From: Streptomyces coffeae
Lineage (GTDB): Bacteria > Actinomycetota > Actinomycetes > Streptomycetales > Streptomycetaceae
Assembly: GCF_016741875.1 (NCBI RefSeq)
Contig: NZ_JAERRF010000040.1
Location: 1-58,980, forward strand
DNA: 58,980 nucleotides
Reading direction: 5' to 3'
Shown here: positions 1-9,536 of the stretch, piece by piece
How positions within the stretch are numbered: the first letter of the stretch is position 1
How the letters are laid out: every line of letters begins with the position of its first letter
The notes under the pieces: generated by a model
The model's database searches: none
Told to the model about the DNA's origin: nothing
What the model saw: only the letters and a program-made list of their open reading frames with translations
Translations under genes and position numbers: made by a program

Positions 1-3000
1 CCGACTGCGCACCTACCTGGACACCCATCCCGAACTCGACCCTGTTGACGTCGGATACACCCTGGCCGTGGGGCGGGCCCACTTCGAGCACCGGGCAATG
101 GTGGTGGGTGAGACCCGGGATGACTTGCTGGCAGCGCTCAGGACTGCCAAGACCACGAGTGTTCGTGCCGGGCGGACGGCGTTCCTGTTTCCTGGGCAGG
201 GAAGCCAGCGGCTGGGGGCAGGAAGGCAGCTTGCGGAGGAATTCCCCGTGTTCGCAGCGGCGTTGGACTCGGTCCTCACCGCATTCAACCCCCACCTGGA
301 CGTCCCGTTGCGTCAGGTGATGTTCGCGGCACCCGACTCGGAGCCGGCACGGCTCCTCGACGAGACCGGTTACACCCAGCCGGCGCTGTTCGCGATCTCC
401 GTGGCCCTTTTCCGGCTGGTCGATTCATGGGGACTCAAGCCTGACTTCCTGCTGGGCCACTCGATAGGTGAACTGGCTGCCGTCCATGTCGCCGGATGCC
501 TTTCGCTGCCGGACGCGTGCGCACTGGTAGCGGCTCGCGGACGACTTATGCAAGCTCTCCCTCGGGGCGGGGCGATGGTTGCCCTCCAGGCGTCCGAGGA
601 CCACGTCGCCCCGCGCGTGGCCGCGGCAGGCGACCGGGTGTCCATCGCCGCGATCAACGGACCAACGGCCGTGGTGATCTCCGGTGACGAGCAGTCGGTG
701 CTCGACATCAAGGAGGAGTTCGAGCGCCGTGGCTGCAAGACCAAGCGGCTGCGTGTCTCCCACGCCTTCCACTCGGCTCATATGGATGCAATGGTCGACG
801 AGTTCCGACGCGTTGCCGCCGGCATGACGTTCCACACACCCAGGATCCCGGTGGTCTCGGATGTGACGGGGCTTCTTGCCACTGCTGATCAGTTGTCCTC
901 TCCGGACTACTGGGCCCGGCACGTGCGGGAAGCCGTGCGATTCCACGACGGCATGCGCCGGCTTGCCTCCCACGGCGTGCGCGCCTTCCTGGAGCTGGGC
1001 GCGAGCGGGGCGCTTTCCGGGATGGGGCAGGACTGCCTGTACGACGTCGAGGGAACGGTGTTCGCCACCGCGCTGCGTGCGGACCGGCCGGAACCCCAGA
1101 GCATCGTCGCCGCCGCTGCCCAGCTGCACACCCAGGGTGTGCGCGTCGACTGGCCCGCCTTCTGGGAGGACACGGACACGCGCAGGCAGGCACTGCCGAC
1201 CTATGCCTTCCAACACCGGCGTTACTGGCTGGCCGACACGCCCAGCGCGCCACGTGGTGCCGACGTGCTCGGCCACGCCCTGCTCACCCACGCGGTGCAC
1301 CTCGCCAATGACCCGGACACGCTGGTGTTCAGCGGCAGCCTGTCGCTGCGGACGCACACCTGGCTGGCCGATCACCTCATCCAGGGCACAGCCTTGCTGC
1401 CCGGAACGGCCTTCGTCGATCTCCTTCTGTACGTGGGCGACCAGGTCGGGATTCCCACGGTCGAGGAGCTGACCCTCGAAACACCGCTGACATTGCGCGA
1501 ACAGGATCAGGTCGAACTCCAGATGACCCTCGGGCCCGAGGAGGCTGGGCGCCGGGAAGTGCGGGTGTACGGCAGTACCGAACACGGTGTCTGGACACGC
1601 CACGCCAGTGGTGTCCTGAAACACGCCGTCGATGCCGGGACCGAGGAGCTCGCGCCGTGGCCGCCGGCGTCAGCGACCGCAGTTGACCTGAGCGGCTTCT
1701 ACGACCGGCTCGCCGACGACGGGTTCGACTACGGTCCGGCGTTCCGCGGACTGCGCGCGGCCTGGCGGCAAGGAGACGACCTGTTCGCCGAGGTCAGTCT
1801 GCCCGAAGAGCGCCACGACGAGGCCGGCTCCTTCGGGCTGCACCCTGCTCTTTTCGACGCCGCGCTGCACATCGCGAGCGGGGACGGGGCACTGCCGTTC
1901 GCCTGGACGGGAGTGTCGCTGTTCGCCGCGGGCGCCCGGGCATTGCGAGTACGGTTGCGCCGTACGGGACCGGCATCGGTGTCGGTGCTGGTGACCGATG
2001 CCTCTGGCCGGGCGGTGGCGGCAGCGGAGTCCCTGACGGCCCGGCCTGTCCCGACGCTGTCCCGCGGTCACTCGAACGCGCTGTTCCATGTGGACCTGGT
2101 GCCGGAGCAGGTCACGGCGGCTCCGGTTTCCTGCGTGCAGCTCGGCACCGGCGAACTGCCCACCGGAGCACGCTCGCTGCCCGACCTGGCCGCGCTGGTC
2201 GCGGAGATCGGATCCGGGATCGCGGTGCCGGAGGCGGTGATCGTCGAGGTACCGCGGGCGGACACCGCTCGGACCGCCCTGGCCAAGACGCTGGCTCTGA
2301 TCCAGGCATGGCTGGCCGACGAACGACTCGCCACCGCCCGCCTGGTGTTCCTTACGCGGAGCACGCACGACGGGTCCGGCCTCGCAGCAGCCGCGGTCCA
2401 GGGCCTGGTGCGTTCGGCCCAATCGGAGAACCCCGGCAGGTTCGCCCTGGTCGACGTGGACGAGCACGATGCCTCCGCCACCGCGGTTCCGGCGGCGCTG
2501 ACCTCGGTCGAGCCGCAGTTGGTGATCCGGGCCGGTGTGGCGCACGCGCGCCGGCTGGCCAGGGCAGCGCGGGACCTCGGGCAGGCCACCGAATGGGACC
2601 GCGACGGCACGACCCTGATCACCGGAGGCAACGGCGCGCTGGCCAGGCTGCTGGCCAGGCACCTCATAGTCGAGCACGGCGTGTGTAACCTTCTGCTCGT
2701 CAGCAGAAGCGACCCGGACCGCGCGCTCGGTGAGCAATTGTCCGCGCTCGGCGGAAACGTCATCCAGGCGAGCTGCGACGTGGCCGATTCCGCGGCACTT
2801 TCGGCAGTACTCCGGGCTGTGCCCGAGCACCAGCCGCTCACCGCTGTTGTGCACACCGCAGGTGTGCTGGCCGACGCTGTCGTCCCGGCACTGACCGAAC
2901 AGCACATAAGCCAAGTCCTGCGTCCCAAGGTGGACGGCGCTCTCAACCTGCACGAGCTGACTCGGGACCTCGACCTGTCCGCGTTCGTGATGTTCTCCTC

Positions 3001-4552
3001 AGCCGCGGGCATCTTCGGCGCACCGGGCCAGGGCAGCTACGCAGCCGCCAACGCGATGCTGGACGCGCTGGCGGAGCAGCGCCACGCATCCGATCTTCCG
3101 GCGCTCTCGCTCGCCTGGGGGCCATGGGAACAGAGCGGTGCGATGACCCGAGACCTCGCGGAAGTCGACGTTCGCAGGATGAATCGTTCCGGTGTGCGGC
3201 CACTGTCCAACGAGGAGGGTCTCGCGCTGTTCGACGCGGCACGGGCAGCGGGCAAACCGGTGATGGTGCCCATCCGGCTGGACCTGGCCACCGTGCGACG
3301 CACCGACGACACTGACGTCGTGGCACCCGCCCTGTTGAAGGGGCTCGTCTCCCGTGGAAGCCGAGCCGTCGCGGCCGACCCGGGGCCGTCCCTGTCCGAC
3401 CAGCTGGCCGGAAAGCCGGCTGACCAGCAGGACCTGGTTCTGCTGGACCTACTGCGCACCCACATCCGTGCGGTTCTGGGACATGGCCCCACGCACGAAG
3501 TCCCAGCAGACCGGGAGTTCCTCGAGCTGGGCTTCGATTCTCTGACCACCGTCGAACTACGGAACGGACTCACTGCGGCAACAGGGTTGCGCCTTACGCC
3601 GGCGGCACTGTTCGACCACTCCACACCGATGGCACTCGCCCAACACCTGCGCAACGAACTCACTGAGCGAGCGCCCACTCCCGACGCGTCAGCTTTCGTG
3701 ATGGGCACATTGCTTCGGCAGGCCGCCGATACCCGCCAGGCAGGAGCGTTCCTGGAACTGCTCATCGAGATGTCGCAGTTCAGGCCCGCCTTCCACACCG
3801 GCGTGGAGAGCAATCCTGTTCGACTCAGCGAAGGTGGCCGTGGACCTGCCCTGATCTGCGTGCCCTCGATGCTGGCAGTATCGGGGCCGCACCAGTACGC
3901 CCGCTTGGCCGCTCCGTTCCGGGGGGAACGCGATGTGTGGGCGCTGCCCCTGCCCGGCTTCAACCGTGATGAGCAGGTGCCGGCAACTCAGCAGGCTCTG
4001 CTGGAAGCATTGGTCTCAGGGCTCGGAGAGGCCCGCCTCACGGAGCCGTTCGTGCTGTTGGGCCATTCCACCGGCGGCATTCTGGCCCACGCGCTGGCCG
4101 CACACCTGGAGGCGCAGGGGACGGGGCCGGCAGGGGTGGTGCTGGCGGACGTGCTTGATCTGTCCGAAGGTGACGAACGAGACTCCATCGCCCCCGCATT
4201 GATTTCGGCGATCCTCGAGCGCAACAACGTACATGTTCCAGTCGACGACACCCGCCTGACCGCGATGGGCGCGTATCTGAGGCTGTTCCAAGGGTGGAAG
4301 CCCACCGTCGTCGACGTGCCCACCTTGTTCCTGCGGGCATCGGAATCGATGGTCCAGGAGGCGGAGGCGGAGGCGGACGGAGGTCAGTGGCGGACCTCCT
4401 GGACCTTGGACCACGTCGCGCTGGATATTCCCGGCAACCACTTCACCATGCTGGAGCAGCACAGTGGAATCGCAGCCGGTCTCGTTGAGGACTGGCTTCG
4501 AAAATGTTCTTCCCAAGTGATCAACAGCGACCAACACGGCAATAAGCGGTGA
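1..4552 (+). CDS. Type I modular polyketide synthase, C-terminal part: AT(malonyl)-DH-KR-ACP-TE
   Basis: The frame is open from base 2, so the gene starts upstream; about 1516 residues are visible. The first residues are a KS-to-AT linker. Domains by base position: AT about 170-1090, with GHSIGE and a HAFH specificity motif that indicates malonyl-CoA; DH about 1260-2080, with intact HxxxGxxxxP and a DAALH motif; KR about 2600-3130, with GGNGALA, the B-type Asp (LAD) and the Ser-Tyr-Asn triad; ACP about 3440-3680, with LGFDSL as phosphopantetheine site; thioesterase about 3840-4500, with GHSTGG. This is the terminal module: it adds one malonyl unit, reduces and dehydrates it to an enoyl product, and the TE releases it as acid or lactone. 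The KS lies outside the window. The stop overlaps the next gene by 4 bp. Confidence 0.95.
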   Translation, partial: RLRTYLDTHPELDPVDVGYTLAVGRAHFEHRAMVVGETRDDLLAALRTAKTTSVRAGRTAFLFPGQGSQRLGAGRQLAEEFPVFAAALDSVLTAFNPHLDVPLRQVMFAAPDSEPARLLDETGYTQPALFAISVALFRLVDSWGLKPDFLLGHSIGELAAVHVAGCLSLPDACALVAARGRLMQALPRGGAMVALQASEDHVAPRVAAAGDRVSIAAINGPTAVVISGDEQSVLDIKEEFERRGCKTKRLRVSHAFHSAHMDAMVDEFRRVAAGMTFHTPRIPVVSDVTGLLATADQLSSPDYWARHVREAVRFHDGMRRLASHGVRAFLELGASGALSGMGQDCLYDVEGTVFATALRADRPEPQSIVAAAAQLHTQGVRVDWPAFWEDTDTRRQALPTYAFQHRRYWLADTPSAPRGADVLGHALLTHAVHLANDPDTLVFSGSLSLRTHTWLADHLIQGTALLPGTAFVDLLLYVGDQVGIPTVEELTLETPLTLREQDQVELQMTLGPEEAGRREVRVYGSTEHGVWTRHASGVLKHAVDAGTEELAPWPPASATAVDLSGFYDRLADDGFDYGPAFRGLRAAWRQGDDLFAEVSLPEERHDEAGSFGLHPALFDAALHIASGDGALPFAWTGVSLFAAGARALRVRLRRTGPASVSVLVTDASGRAVAAAESLTARPVPTLSRGHSNALFHVDLVPEQVTAAPVSCVQLGTGELPTGARSLPDLAALVAEIGSGIAVPEAVIVEVPRADTARTALAKTLALIQAWLADERLATARLVFLTRSTHDGSGLAAAAVQGLVRSAQSENPGRFALVDVDEHDASATAVPAALTSVEPQLVIRAGVAHARRLARAARDLGQATEWDRDGTTLITGGNGALARLLARHLIVEHGVCNLLLVSRSDPDRALGEQLSALGGNVIQASCDVADSAALSAVLRAVPEHQPLTAVVHTAGVLADAVVPALTEQHISQVLRPKVDGALNLHELTRDLDLSAFVMFSSAAGIFGAPGQGSYAAANAMLDALAEQRHASDLPALSLAWGPWEQSGAMTRDLAEVDVRRMNRSGVRPLSNEEGLALFDAARAAGKPVMVPIRLDLATVRRTDDTDVVAPALLKGLVSRGSRAVAADPGPSLSDQLAGKPADQQDLVLLDLLRTHIRAVLGHGPTHEVPADREFLELGFDSLTTVELRNGLTAATGLRLTPAALFDHSTPMALAQHLRNELTERAPTPDASAFVMGTLLRQAADTRQAGAFLELLIEMSQFRPAFHTGVESNPVRLSEGGRGPALICVPSMLAVSGPHQYARLAAPFRGERDVWALPLPGFNRDEQVPATQQALLEALVSGLGEARLTEPFVLLGHSTGGILAHALAAHLEAQGTGPAGVVLADVLDLSEGDERDSIAPALISAILERNNVHVPVDDTRLTAMGAYLRLFQGWKPTVVDVPTLFLRASESMVQEAEAEADGGQWRTSWTLDHVALDIPGNHFTMLEQHSGIAAGLVEDWLRKCSSQVINSDQHGNKR

Positions 4553-4968
4553 TCCCAGTGACACAGTCGATCCATGATTCAGCGCCGATGCAGAACGGCA
4601 CGAAGATTCCCATCAAGGAAATCCTGTGCACCCTTTCCGCAAGGTGGTCACTTGAGGTTATGGTCGAATTAGACGGAGGTAGGCGCCGGTTCAACGAGCT
4701 CACCCGGCGGCTCGAAGGAATAAATCACAAGGTGCTCATCGAAACGCTTCACAAGCTTCAGCGTGACGGGTACGTCAGAGGCCCCCTCACTTCGTCGAAG
4801 AAATCTACCGGCAGATTGGTCGGATACGAACTGACCGAGCTGGGAATGACCCTGTTACAACTCGTCAGCGGTGTCAGGGAATGGCTTGATGAGCACGAGC
4901 AGAAAATAGTCAGCGCGCGGACCGACTTCGACTGGACGAAGGGGGAGATGGAATTTATGAAAGAGTAG
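4549..4968 (+). CDS. HxlR-family winged-helix transcriptional regulator
   Basis: 139 residues, normal for a single-domain HxlR/MarR-like DNA-binding protein. Family hallmarks are LCTLSARWSLEVMVEL, then RRRFNELTRRLEGINHKVLIETLHKLQRDGYV (helix-turn-helix and start of the wing). The GTG start overlaps the PKS stop codon (GTGA), so translation is probably coupled to the PKS. Base composition is visibly less GC-rich than the PKS, and codon 103 (4855) is a rare TTA, suggesting bldA dependence. Likely targets are its own operon or the exporter/ACP cassette that begins 280 bp downstream; the ligand is unknown. Another GTG at 4558 is a possible start. Confidence 0.85.
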   Translation: MIPVTQSIHDSAPMQNGTKIPIKEILCTLSARWSLEVMVELDGGRRRFNELTRRLEGINHKVLIETLHKLQRDGYVRGPLTSSKKSTGRLVGYELTELGMTLLQLVSGVREWLDEHEQKIVSARTDFDWTKGEMEFMKE

Positions 4969-5247
4969 GGTGCGCAGGATGGAGCGCCAATCTCCGCCGT
5001 CCGCGTCGTCGCAGCTGCGGCCGAGCCGATGAAGCCTGCGCTTGAGTGCATTGCGCTTCGGATGGTTCCACGGGAAGCGGAAGATTTCCATCTTGTTGCC
5101 TGGAGCCATCCCAGCAGATAGCGTGCCAATGGTGTTGATCAAGATCCGGGGCTTTCGCATGGACCTTGGAGGGGGGTCGTTTCGATTGGATGCACAAGCG
5201 TTGACTGCGCCCTCCAGCCGAAAGACGATGGAAACTGCGGCAGCCTC

Positions 5248-5880
5248 ATGGTGACTTGGGGTTTCATCGCCACGATTTTCGCGATGGTGGCCGCGCCGGG
5301 GCCGTCATTCATGGTGTTGGTGAATGAGACGCTGCGTTTTGGACGTGGGGCCGGGTTGGTGACCATTCTCGGCAGCAGCACCGGGCTGCTTATGTGGGCG
5401 GTGGCCTCCGCCCTCGGGCTGGCCGCACTGACGCAGACCTCTCCGCTGGTGTTCACCGCCTTCAAGCTGGTGGGTGCCGCCTACCTCTGCTATCTCGCGG
5501 TGACGACGGTGCGCAACCGGTGGAAGTTCGGCCACCAGCCGGAGCAGGCGCCTGAGGAGCAGGGCGGCGCCGACCTGTGGCGGTCCTACCGGTCAGGGCT
5601 GGTCACCAGTGCCGCCAACCCTAAAATGGCCACCGTCTACCTGGCACTGATCCCGCAGTTCCTGCCGGTCGGCGGCGGTTCGCCCGCCGATGTGGTCACA
5701 CTGACCGCCGTGCAGATCATGATCAGCGCCGGCTGGTACGCGGTGGTGGTCACCCTGGTCGGCCTGGCACGGCGGCTGCTGGCCATGCCGGCGATGCGGG
5801 TGGGACTGGCCTGGGTGAGTGGGGCGGTTCTGCTTCTGCTCGGGCTGCGCACCGCAGTGATGACGGGGCCCATGGCCTAA
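5248..5880 (+). CDS. LysE/RhtB-family amino-acid or metabolite exporter
   Basis: 210 residues, the usual LysE length. The N-terminus carries the family motif AAPGPSFMVLVNETLRFGRG, followed by several hydrophobic helices and an internal NPKM segment typical of LysE/RhtB transporters, so it is a cytoplasmic-membrane exporter. The ATG has no strong ribosome binding site and a GTG follows at once, so the start is uncertain by one codon. It precedes a free-standing ACP by about 45 bp and probably shares its transcript. It may export the cluster's product or a toxic amino-acid intermediate made by the neighbouring PLP and flavin enzymes; that role is inferred from position only. Confidence 0.85.
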   Translation: MVTWGFIATIFAMVAAPGPSFMVLVNETLRFGRGAGLVTILGSSTGLLMWAVASALGLAALTQTSPLVFTAFKLVGAAYLCYLAVTTVRNRWKFGHQPEQAPEEQGGADLWRSYRSGLVTSAANPKMATVYLALIPQFLPVGGGSPADVVTLTAVQIMISAGWYAVVVTLVGLARRLLAMPAMRVGLAWVSGAVLLLLGLRTAVMTGPMA

Positions 5881-5925
5881 CGGAACAGCCGGAAAAGCGA
5901 AGAACTCCAGGGAAGAGGGATTGCC

Positions 5926-6183
5926 TTGACGTCTCCTGTGAAGGTTGACACTCGGGTGTGCGAGATCATCGCAGCCGTACTCGGATCGGCCGCGCCGGCC
6001 GAAGTCAAGAGTGATGACGAGTTGCGCGAGATCGGAATCGACTCGTTGGCCATTCTTGAAATCGTCGTCCGAGTCGAGAAGGAATGTGGCATCACGATCG
6101 GTGACAGCGAGGTATTTGAGGCCGCGCTGCGGCGGGTTGACGATCTCGTGAAGCTGGTCCAGTCGCACGTGGAAAATTCCTAG
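5926..6183 (+). CDS. Free-standing acyl/peptidyl carrier protein
   Basis: 85 residues starting at TTG, with a GGAAGAGGGA ribosome binding site just upstream. The phosphopantetheine attachment site is GIDSLAILEIV in the centre, and the flanking helices match the ACP fold. It lies between an exporter and a TrpB-like enzyme, with an acyl-activating ligase further down the same strand. The natural reading is that the ligase (9533-11218) loads an acid or amino acid onto this carrier for tailoring. It could instead serve the PKS as an in-trans loading ACP. The cargo cannot be read from sequence. Confidence 0.9.
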   Translation: MTSPVKVDTRVCEIIAAVLGSAAPAEVKSDDELREIGIDSLAILEIVVRVEKECGITIGDSEVFEAALRRVDDLVKLVQSHVENS

Positions 6184-6202
6184 AAACGAGGATCGGAAAC
6201 GC

Positions 6203-7594
6203 ATGGTGAATTCAGCAGAAGCCTCGCTGACCGCTGAAGAAATCGTTCCCACTCACTGGTACAACGTGCTGTCCGACCTCACCGGCGTTGAGGACGCGGC
6301 GAAGCTGCGCCAGGCAAGGCCGGAGGGCCGTGAGGGCGGTGGCGCGGTCGCCCCGCAGATCCCGCTGTCGATGTACCGGCAGAGCATGGGCCAGGAACGG
6401 TTCGTCGAGATCCCGCAGCCGGTGCGCGAGGAGTACTTGCGCTGGCGGCCGACCCCGCTCCACCGGGCACGCCGGCTGGAGCAGCTGCTCGATACCCCGG
6501 CCCGCATCTACTACAAGTACGAGGGCACCAACACCACCGGCAGCCACAAGCTGAACACCGCGCTGGCCCAGGCCTATTACTACAAGCAGGCCGGCATCAC
6601 CAGCCTGACCACCGGCACCGGTGCCGGCCAGTGGGGCTCGGCCCTCGCGGTCGCCTGCCGCATCTTCGGCCTTGAGTGCACCGTCTACATGGTCCGGGTC
6701 AGCTACGAGCAGAAGCCCTACCGCCGGATCATGATGGAGATGAACGGGGCCAAGGTCATCTCCAGCCCCAACGAGAACTCCGAGGCCGGCCGCGCCGCAC
6801 TGGCCCGTGACCCGAACACCGACGGCAGCTTGTCCATCGCCAACGCGGAGGCCTTCGAGCATGCGCGCCAAGTGGAGCGCTGCAACCTCTCGGTGGGCAG
6901 CGGGGAGAATCACGTCCTGTTGCACCAGACCGTGATCGGGCAGGAGGCGGTCCGGCAGTTCCGTGCCATCGGCGACTTCCCGGATGTGGTGATCGGCTCG
7001 GTCGGCGCGGGCAGCAACTTCTCCGGCATCTGTCTGCCGTTCTTCCACGAGAAGGTGCGCGAGGGCCTGGAGACCCGGTTCGTCGCGGTGGAACCGGAGG
7101 CATGCCCCAAGCTCACCAAGGGCCGCTACGCATGGGACTACAACGACTACACCGGCATCACGCCGATGACCAAGATGTACACCCTGGGGCACACCTTCGT
7201 CTCCCCGGGCATCCACGCCGGCGGCCTGCGCTACCACGGCGCCGCCCCCTTGGTGAGCGCGATGTATCACCAGAAGCTGATCGAGGCGGTGGCCTACCCG
7301 CAGCGCCCGGTGTTCGAGGCCGGCCTCACCTTCGCCAATGAGGAGGGCATCATTCCGGCCCCCGAGTCGGCGCACGCCATCCGGGGCGCGATCGAAGAGG
7401 CGCTGCTGGCCAAGAAGGAGGGCAGGGAGAAGGCCATCCTGTTCAACCTCAGCGGCCACGGGCTGCTCGACCTGTCGGCCTACCAGCAGTTCCTCAGCGG
7501 GAACATGACCGACATGGCGGCGTCGGACGAGTTGATCGCCTCATCGCTCGGACGCTTGCCGGCCATGGACGACCCGGGCGCGGCTGCGCGCTGA
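6203..7594 (+). CDS. TrpB-like (TrpB2-type) PLP-dependent beta-replacement/elimination enzyme
   Basis: 463 residues, longer than classical TrpB1 and in the size range of TrpB2 proteins. The PLP lysine is in EGTNTTGSHKLNTA, and the phosphate-binding loop is seen as GSVGAGSNFSG. No tryptophan synthase alpha subunit or other trp gene is nearby, so a housekeeping role is unlikely. In the cluster it stands between a free ACP and a large flavoprotein, which suggests a beta-substitution or elimination on a free or ACP-bound amino acid. The fold assignment is secure; substrate and reaction are unknown. Confidence 0.88.
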   Translation: MVNSAEASLTAEEIVPTHWYNVLSDLTGVEDAAKLRQARPEGREGGGAVAPQIPLSMYRQSMGQERFVEIPQPVREEYLRWRPTPLHRARRLEQLLDTPARIYYKYEGTNTTGSHKLNTALAQAYYYKQAGITSLTTGTGAGQWGSALAVACRIFGLECTVYMVRVSYEQKPYRRIMMEMNGAKVISSPNENSEAGRAALARDPNTDGSLSIANAEAFEHARQVERCNLSVGSGENHVLLHQTVIGQEAVRQFRAIGDFPDVVIGSVGAGSNFSGICLPFFHEKVREGLETRFVAVEPEACPKLTKGRYAWDYNDYTGITPMTKMYTLGHTFVSPGIHAGGLRYHGAAPLVSAMYHQKLIEAVAYPQRPVFEAGLTFANEEGIIPAPESAHAIRGAIEEALLAKKEGREKAILFNLSGHGLLDLSAYQQFLSGNMTDMAASDELIASSLGRLPAMDDPGAAAR

Positions 7595-7622
7595 CGACGA
7601 GCCTTATAGAGAGGGACAGGTC

Positions 7623-9536
7623 GTGCAACACCTGACTGACACGGTGCTGGACGTCGCAATCGTGGGCACCGGTCCGCGCGGGATCTCGGTGGTCGAGCGG
7701 ATCGCGGCCAATCTGATGGCCGAGACGGAGCCGCCGAGCGTCAGAATCTGGCTGATCGACGCGGTGGAACTGGGAGCGGGCCGGATCTGGCGAACCGACC
7801 AGGAGACCAGCTTCCTGATGAACACCGTCGTCGGTGAGATCAGCATGTTCTCCGGGGTCTTCGACGGTGAGCCATGCCGGCCGGGCGCCGGCCTGTCCTT
7901 CCAGCAGTGGTTACACACGCAGCCGGAACCGGAACTGTCCGGACTGGACCATGACGACTACGCACCGAGGTACGCCTACGGCCGGTACCTGCGGTATGTG
8001 TACGACTCGGTGGTGCGAGCCATGTCCGGGCTCGGCGAGGTCGTCGAAGTGGTCGGCAAGGTGACCTCGTTGCGGGAGAACGGCAACGCTTACGAACTCC
8101 GCGTGTCCACCTCGGACGATGAGCGCACCGTGACCGTCGACGCGGTGGTGATCACCACCGGGCACGCCCCAGCGGAGCTGTCCGAGCACCAGTCCGAGCT
8201 GGCGCGGTTCGCACAGGACCGGTCCGAACTCCGTTACCTCAGCGGGGATTCGGCCGCCGATCTGGAACTGCAGTCGATCCCGCCCGGCGCTGCGGTCGGC
8301 GTCGTGGGGCTCGGCCTGTCCTTCTACGACATCCTGATGTCCTTCACCGTCGGCCGGGGCGGGAAGTTCAAGGTGAACGGCGACGGGGCGATGTGCTACG
8401 TGGCCAGCGGCAATGAGCCCTCGGTGGTCGCGGGCTCGCGCAGCGGATTGCCGATCCGTTCGCGGGGCCGCAACCAGAAGGGGGTGACCGGCCGCGCGGC
8501 GCCGAGGTTCCTCACCTCGGCCGCCATCGGCCGGCTGCGCGAGCGCAACGCGGTGCACCGGGGCAACCCCGCTCTGGACTTCGACCGGGACGTGCTGTCC
8601 TTATTACAGGCCGAAATCAACTACGTGTACTACACCACCCAGGCACGGACCCAGCACGGGCCGGAGCGTGCCGAGGCGGTCGGCGCCGAGTTGTGCGCAC
8701 TCGGCCCGGAACTGGCGAGCTGGCGCGAGGTGGTTCTGCGCCACGGACTCGAGGACGTGGAGCCGGTCGACCTGGACCAGCTCTCCAGGCCGTTGCACGC
8801 CAAGCGGTTCGACTCCGGTGCCGACGTGGTCGCCGACGTACGGCGCATCCTGCGCGCCGACATCACGGAGGCCGGTCAGGGCAACGTGGACAGTCCGCTC
8901 AAGGCCGCGCTGGACGTCATCCGGGATTCCCGCGAAGTGCTGCGGCACGCCGTGGACTTCGGTGGCCTGACCCCGCGATCCCATCGGGCCGACTTCCTCG
9001 GCCGGTTCGTCTCGCGCACCTCGACGCTGTTCACCGGCCCGCCGCTGGAACGCACCGCGCAGTTCCTGGCCTTGATCGATGCCAGGGTGCTCGACGTGGT
9101 AGGGCCGGACGTGCTGCACGGATGCGACGCCGAGCAGGGCCGGTTCTTCCTGGAATCCCCGGTCGTCGAGGGCTCGCGCAGGCACTGCGACGTGCTCATC
9201 GACTCCCGGATCCCGACCGCCGGCCTGATCCGCAACACCGATCCGCTGATGCGGCAGCTGGTCGAGGAGCGGATGGCCGTCGACTTCGTGCACGGCGACA
9301 CCGAAGAGATGTTTGCCACCGGGGCACTGCACATCACCCCGGCCGAGCGTCGGGTGATCGCCGCCGACGGCCGGCCGCACCGAGCCCTCTACGCGCTGGG
9401 CATCCCGACCGAGCGGGTGTGCTGGTTCACCCAGATCGGCAACGGCCGGCCGGGTGTGCACACCTCCTTCTCCAGGGACGCCGACGTGATAGCACTCAGC
9501 GTGCTGCGCCGGGCCGAGTCCAACACCTTCCAGTGA
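7623..9536 (+). CDS. Large FAD/NAD(P)-binding oxidoreductase (PF13454-like)
   Basis: 637 residues from a GTG start preceded by a GAGAGGGACAG region. The N-terminal dinucleotide fold is VAIVGTGPRGISVVERI (about residues 11-27); a second Rossmann motif, VGVVGLGLSFYDIL, lies near residue 220. This two-nucleotide layout resembles flavin-dependent N-hydroxylating monooxygenases and the nitrosuccinate-synthase type (CreE-like) flavoproteins of similar size, but I cannot assign the reaction. It carries three in-frame TTA codons (7911, and the tandem pair at 8601 and 8604), a strong sign of bldA control. Its TGA overlaps the GTG of the ligase gene, so the two are translationally coupled and probably act in one pathway. 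Confidence 0.8.
   Translation: MQHLTDTVLDVAIVGTGPRGISVVERIAANLMAETEPPSVRIWLIDAVELGAGRIWRTDQETSFLMNTVVGEISMFSGVFDGEPCRPGAGLSFQQWLHTQPEPELSGLDHDDYAPRYAYGRYLRYVYDSVVRAMSGLGEVVEVVGKVTSLRENGNAYELRVSTSDDERTVTVDAVVITTGHAPAELSEHQSELARFAQDRSELRYLSGDSAADLELQSIPPGAAVGVVGLGLSFYDILMSFTVGRGGKFKVNGDGAMCYVASGNEPSVVAGSRSGLPIRSRGRNQKGVTGRAAPRFLTSAAIGRLRERNAVHRGNPALDFDRDVLSLLQAEINYVYYTTQARTQHGPERAEAVGAELCALGPELASWREVVLRHGLEDVEPVDLDQLSRPLHAKRFDSGADVVADVRRILRADITEAGQGNVDSPLKAALDVIRDSREVLRHAVDFGGLTPRSHRADFLGRFVSRTSTLFTGPPLERTAQFLALIDARVLDVVGPDVLHGCDAEQGRFFLESPVVEGSRRHCDVLIDSRIPTAGLIRNTDPLMRQLVEERMAVDFVHGDTEEMFATGALHITPAERRVIAADGRPHRALYALGIPTERVCWFTQIGNGRPGVHTSFSRDADVIALSVLRRAESNTFQ

Noticed and set aside
4969..5247. 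Transposase remnant or small gene between the HxlR and LysE genes
   Set aside because: No frame gives a recognisable protein; a TTGATCAA palindrome at 5135 is too short to call an operator.
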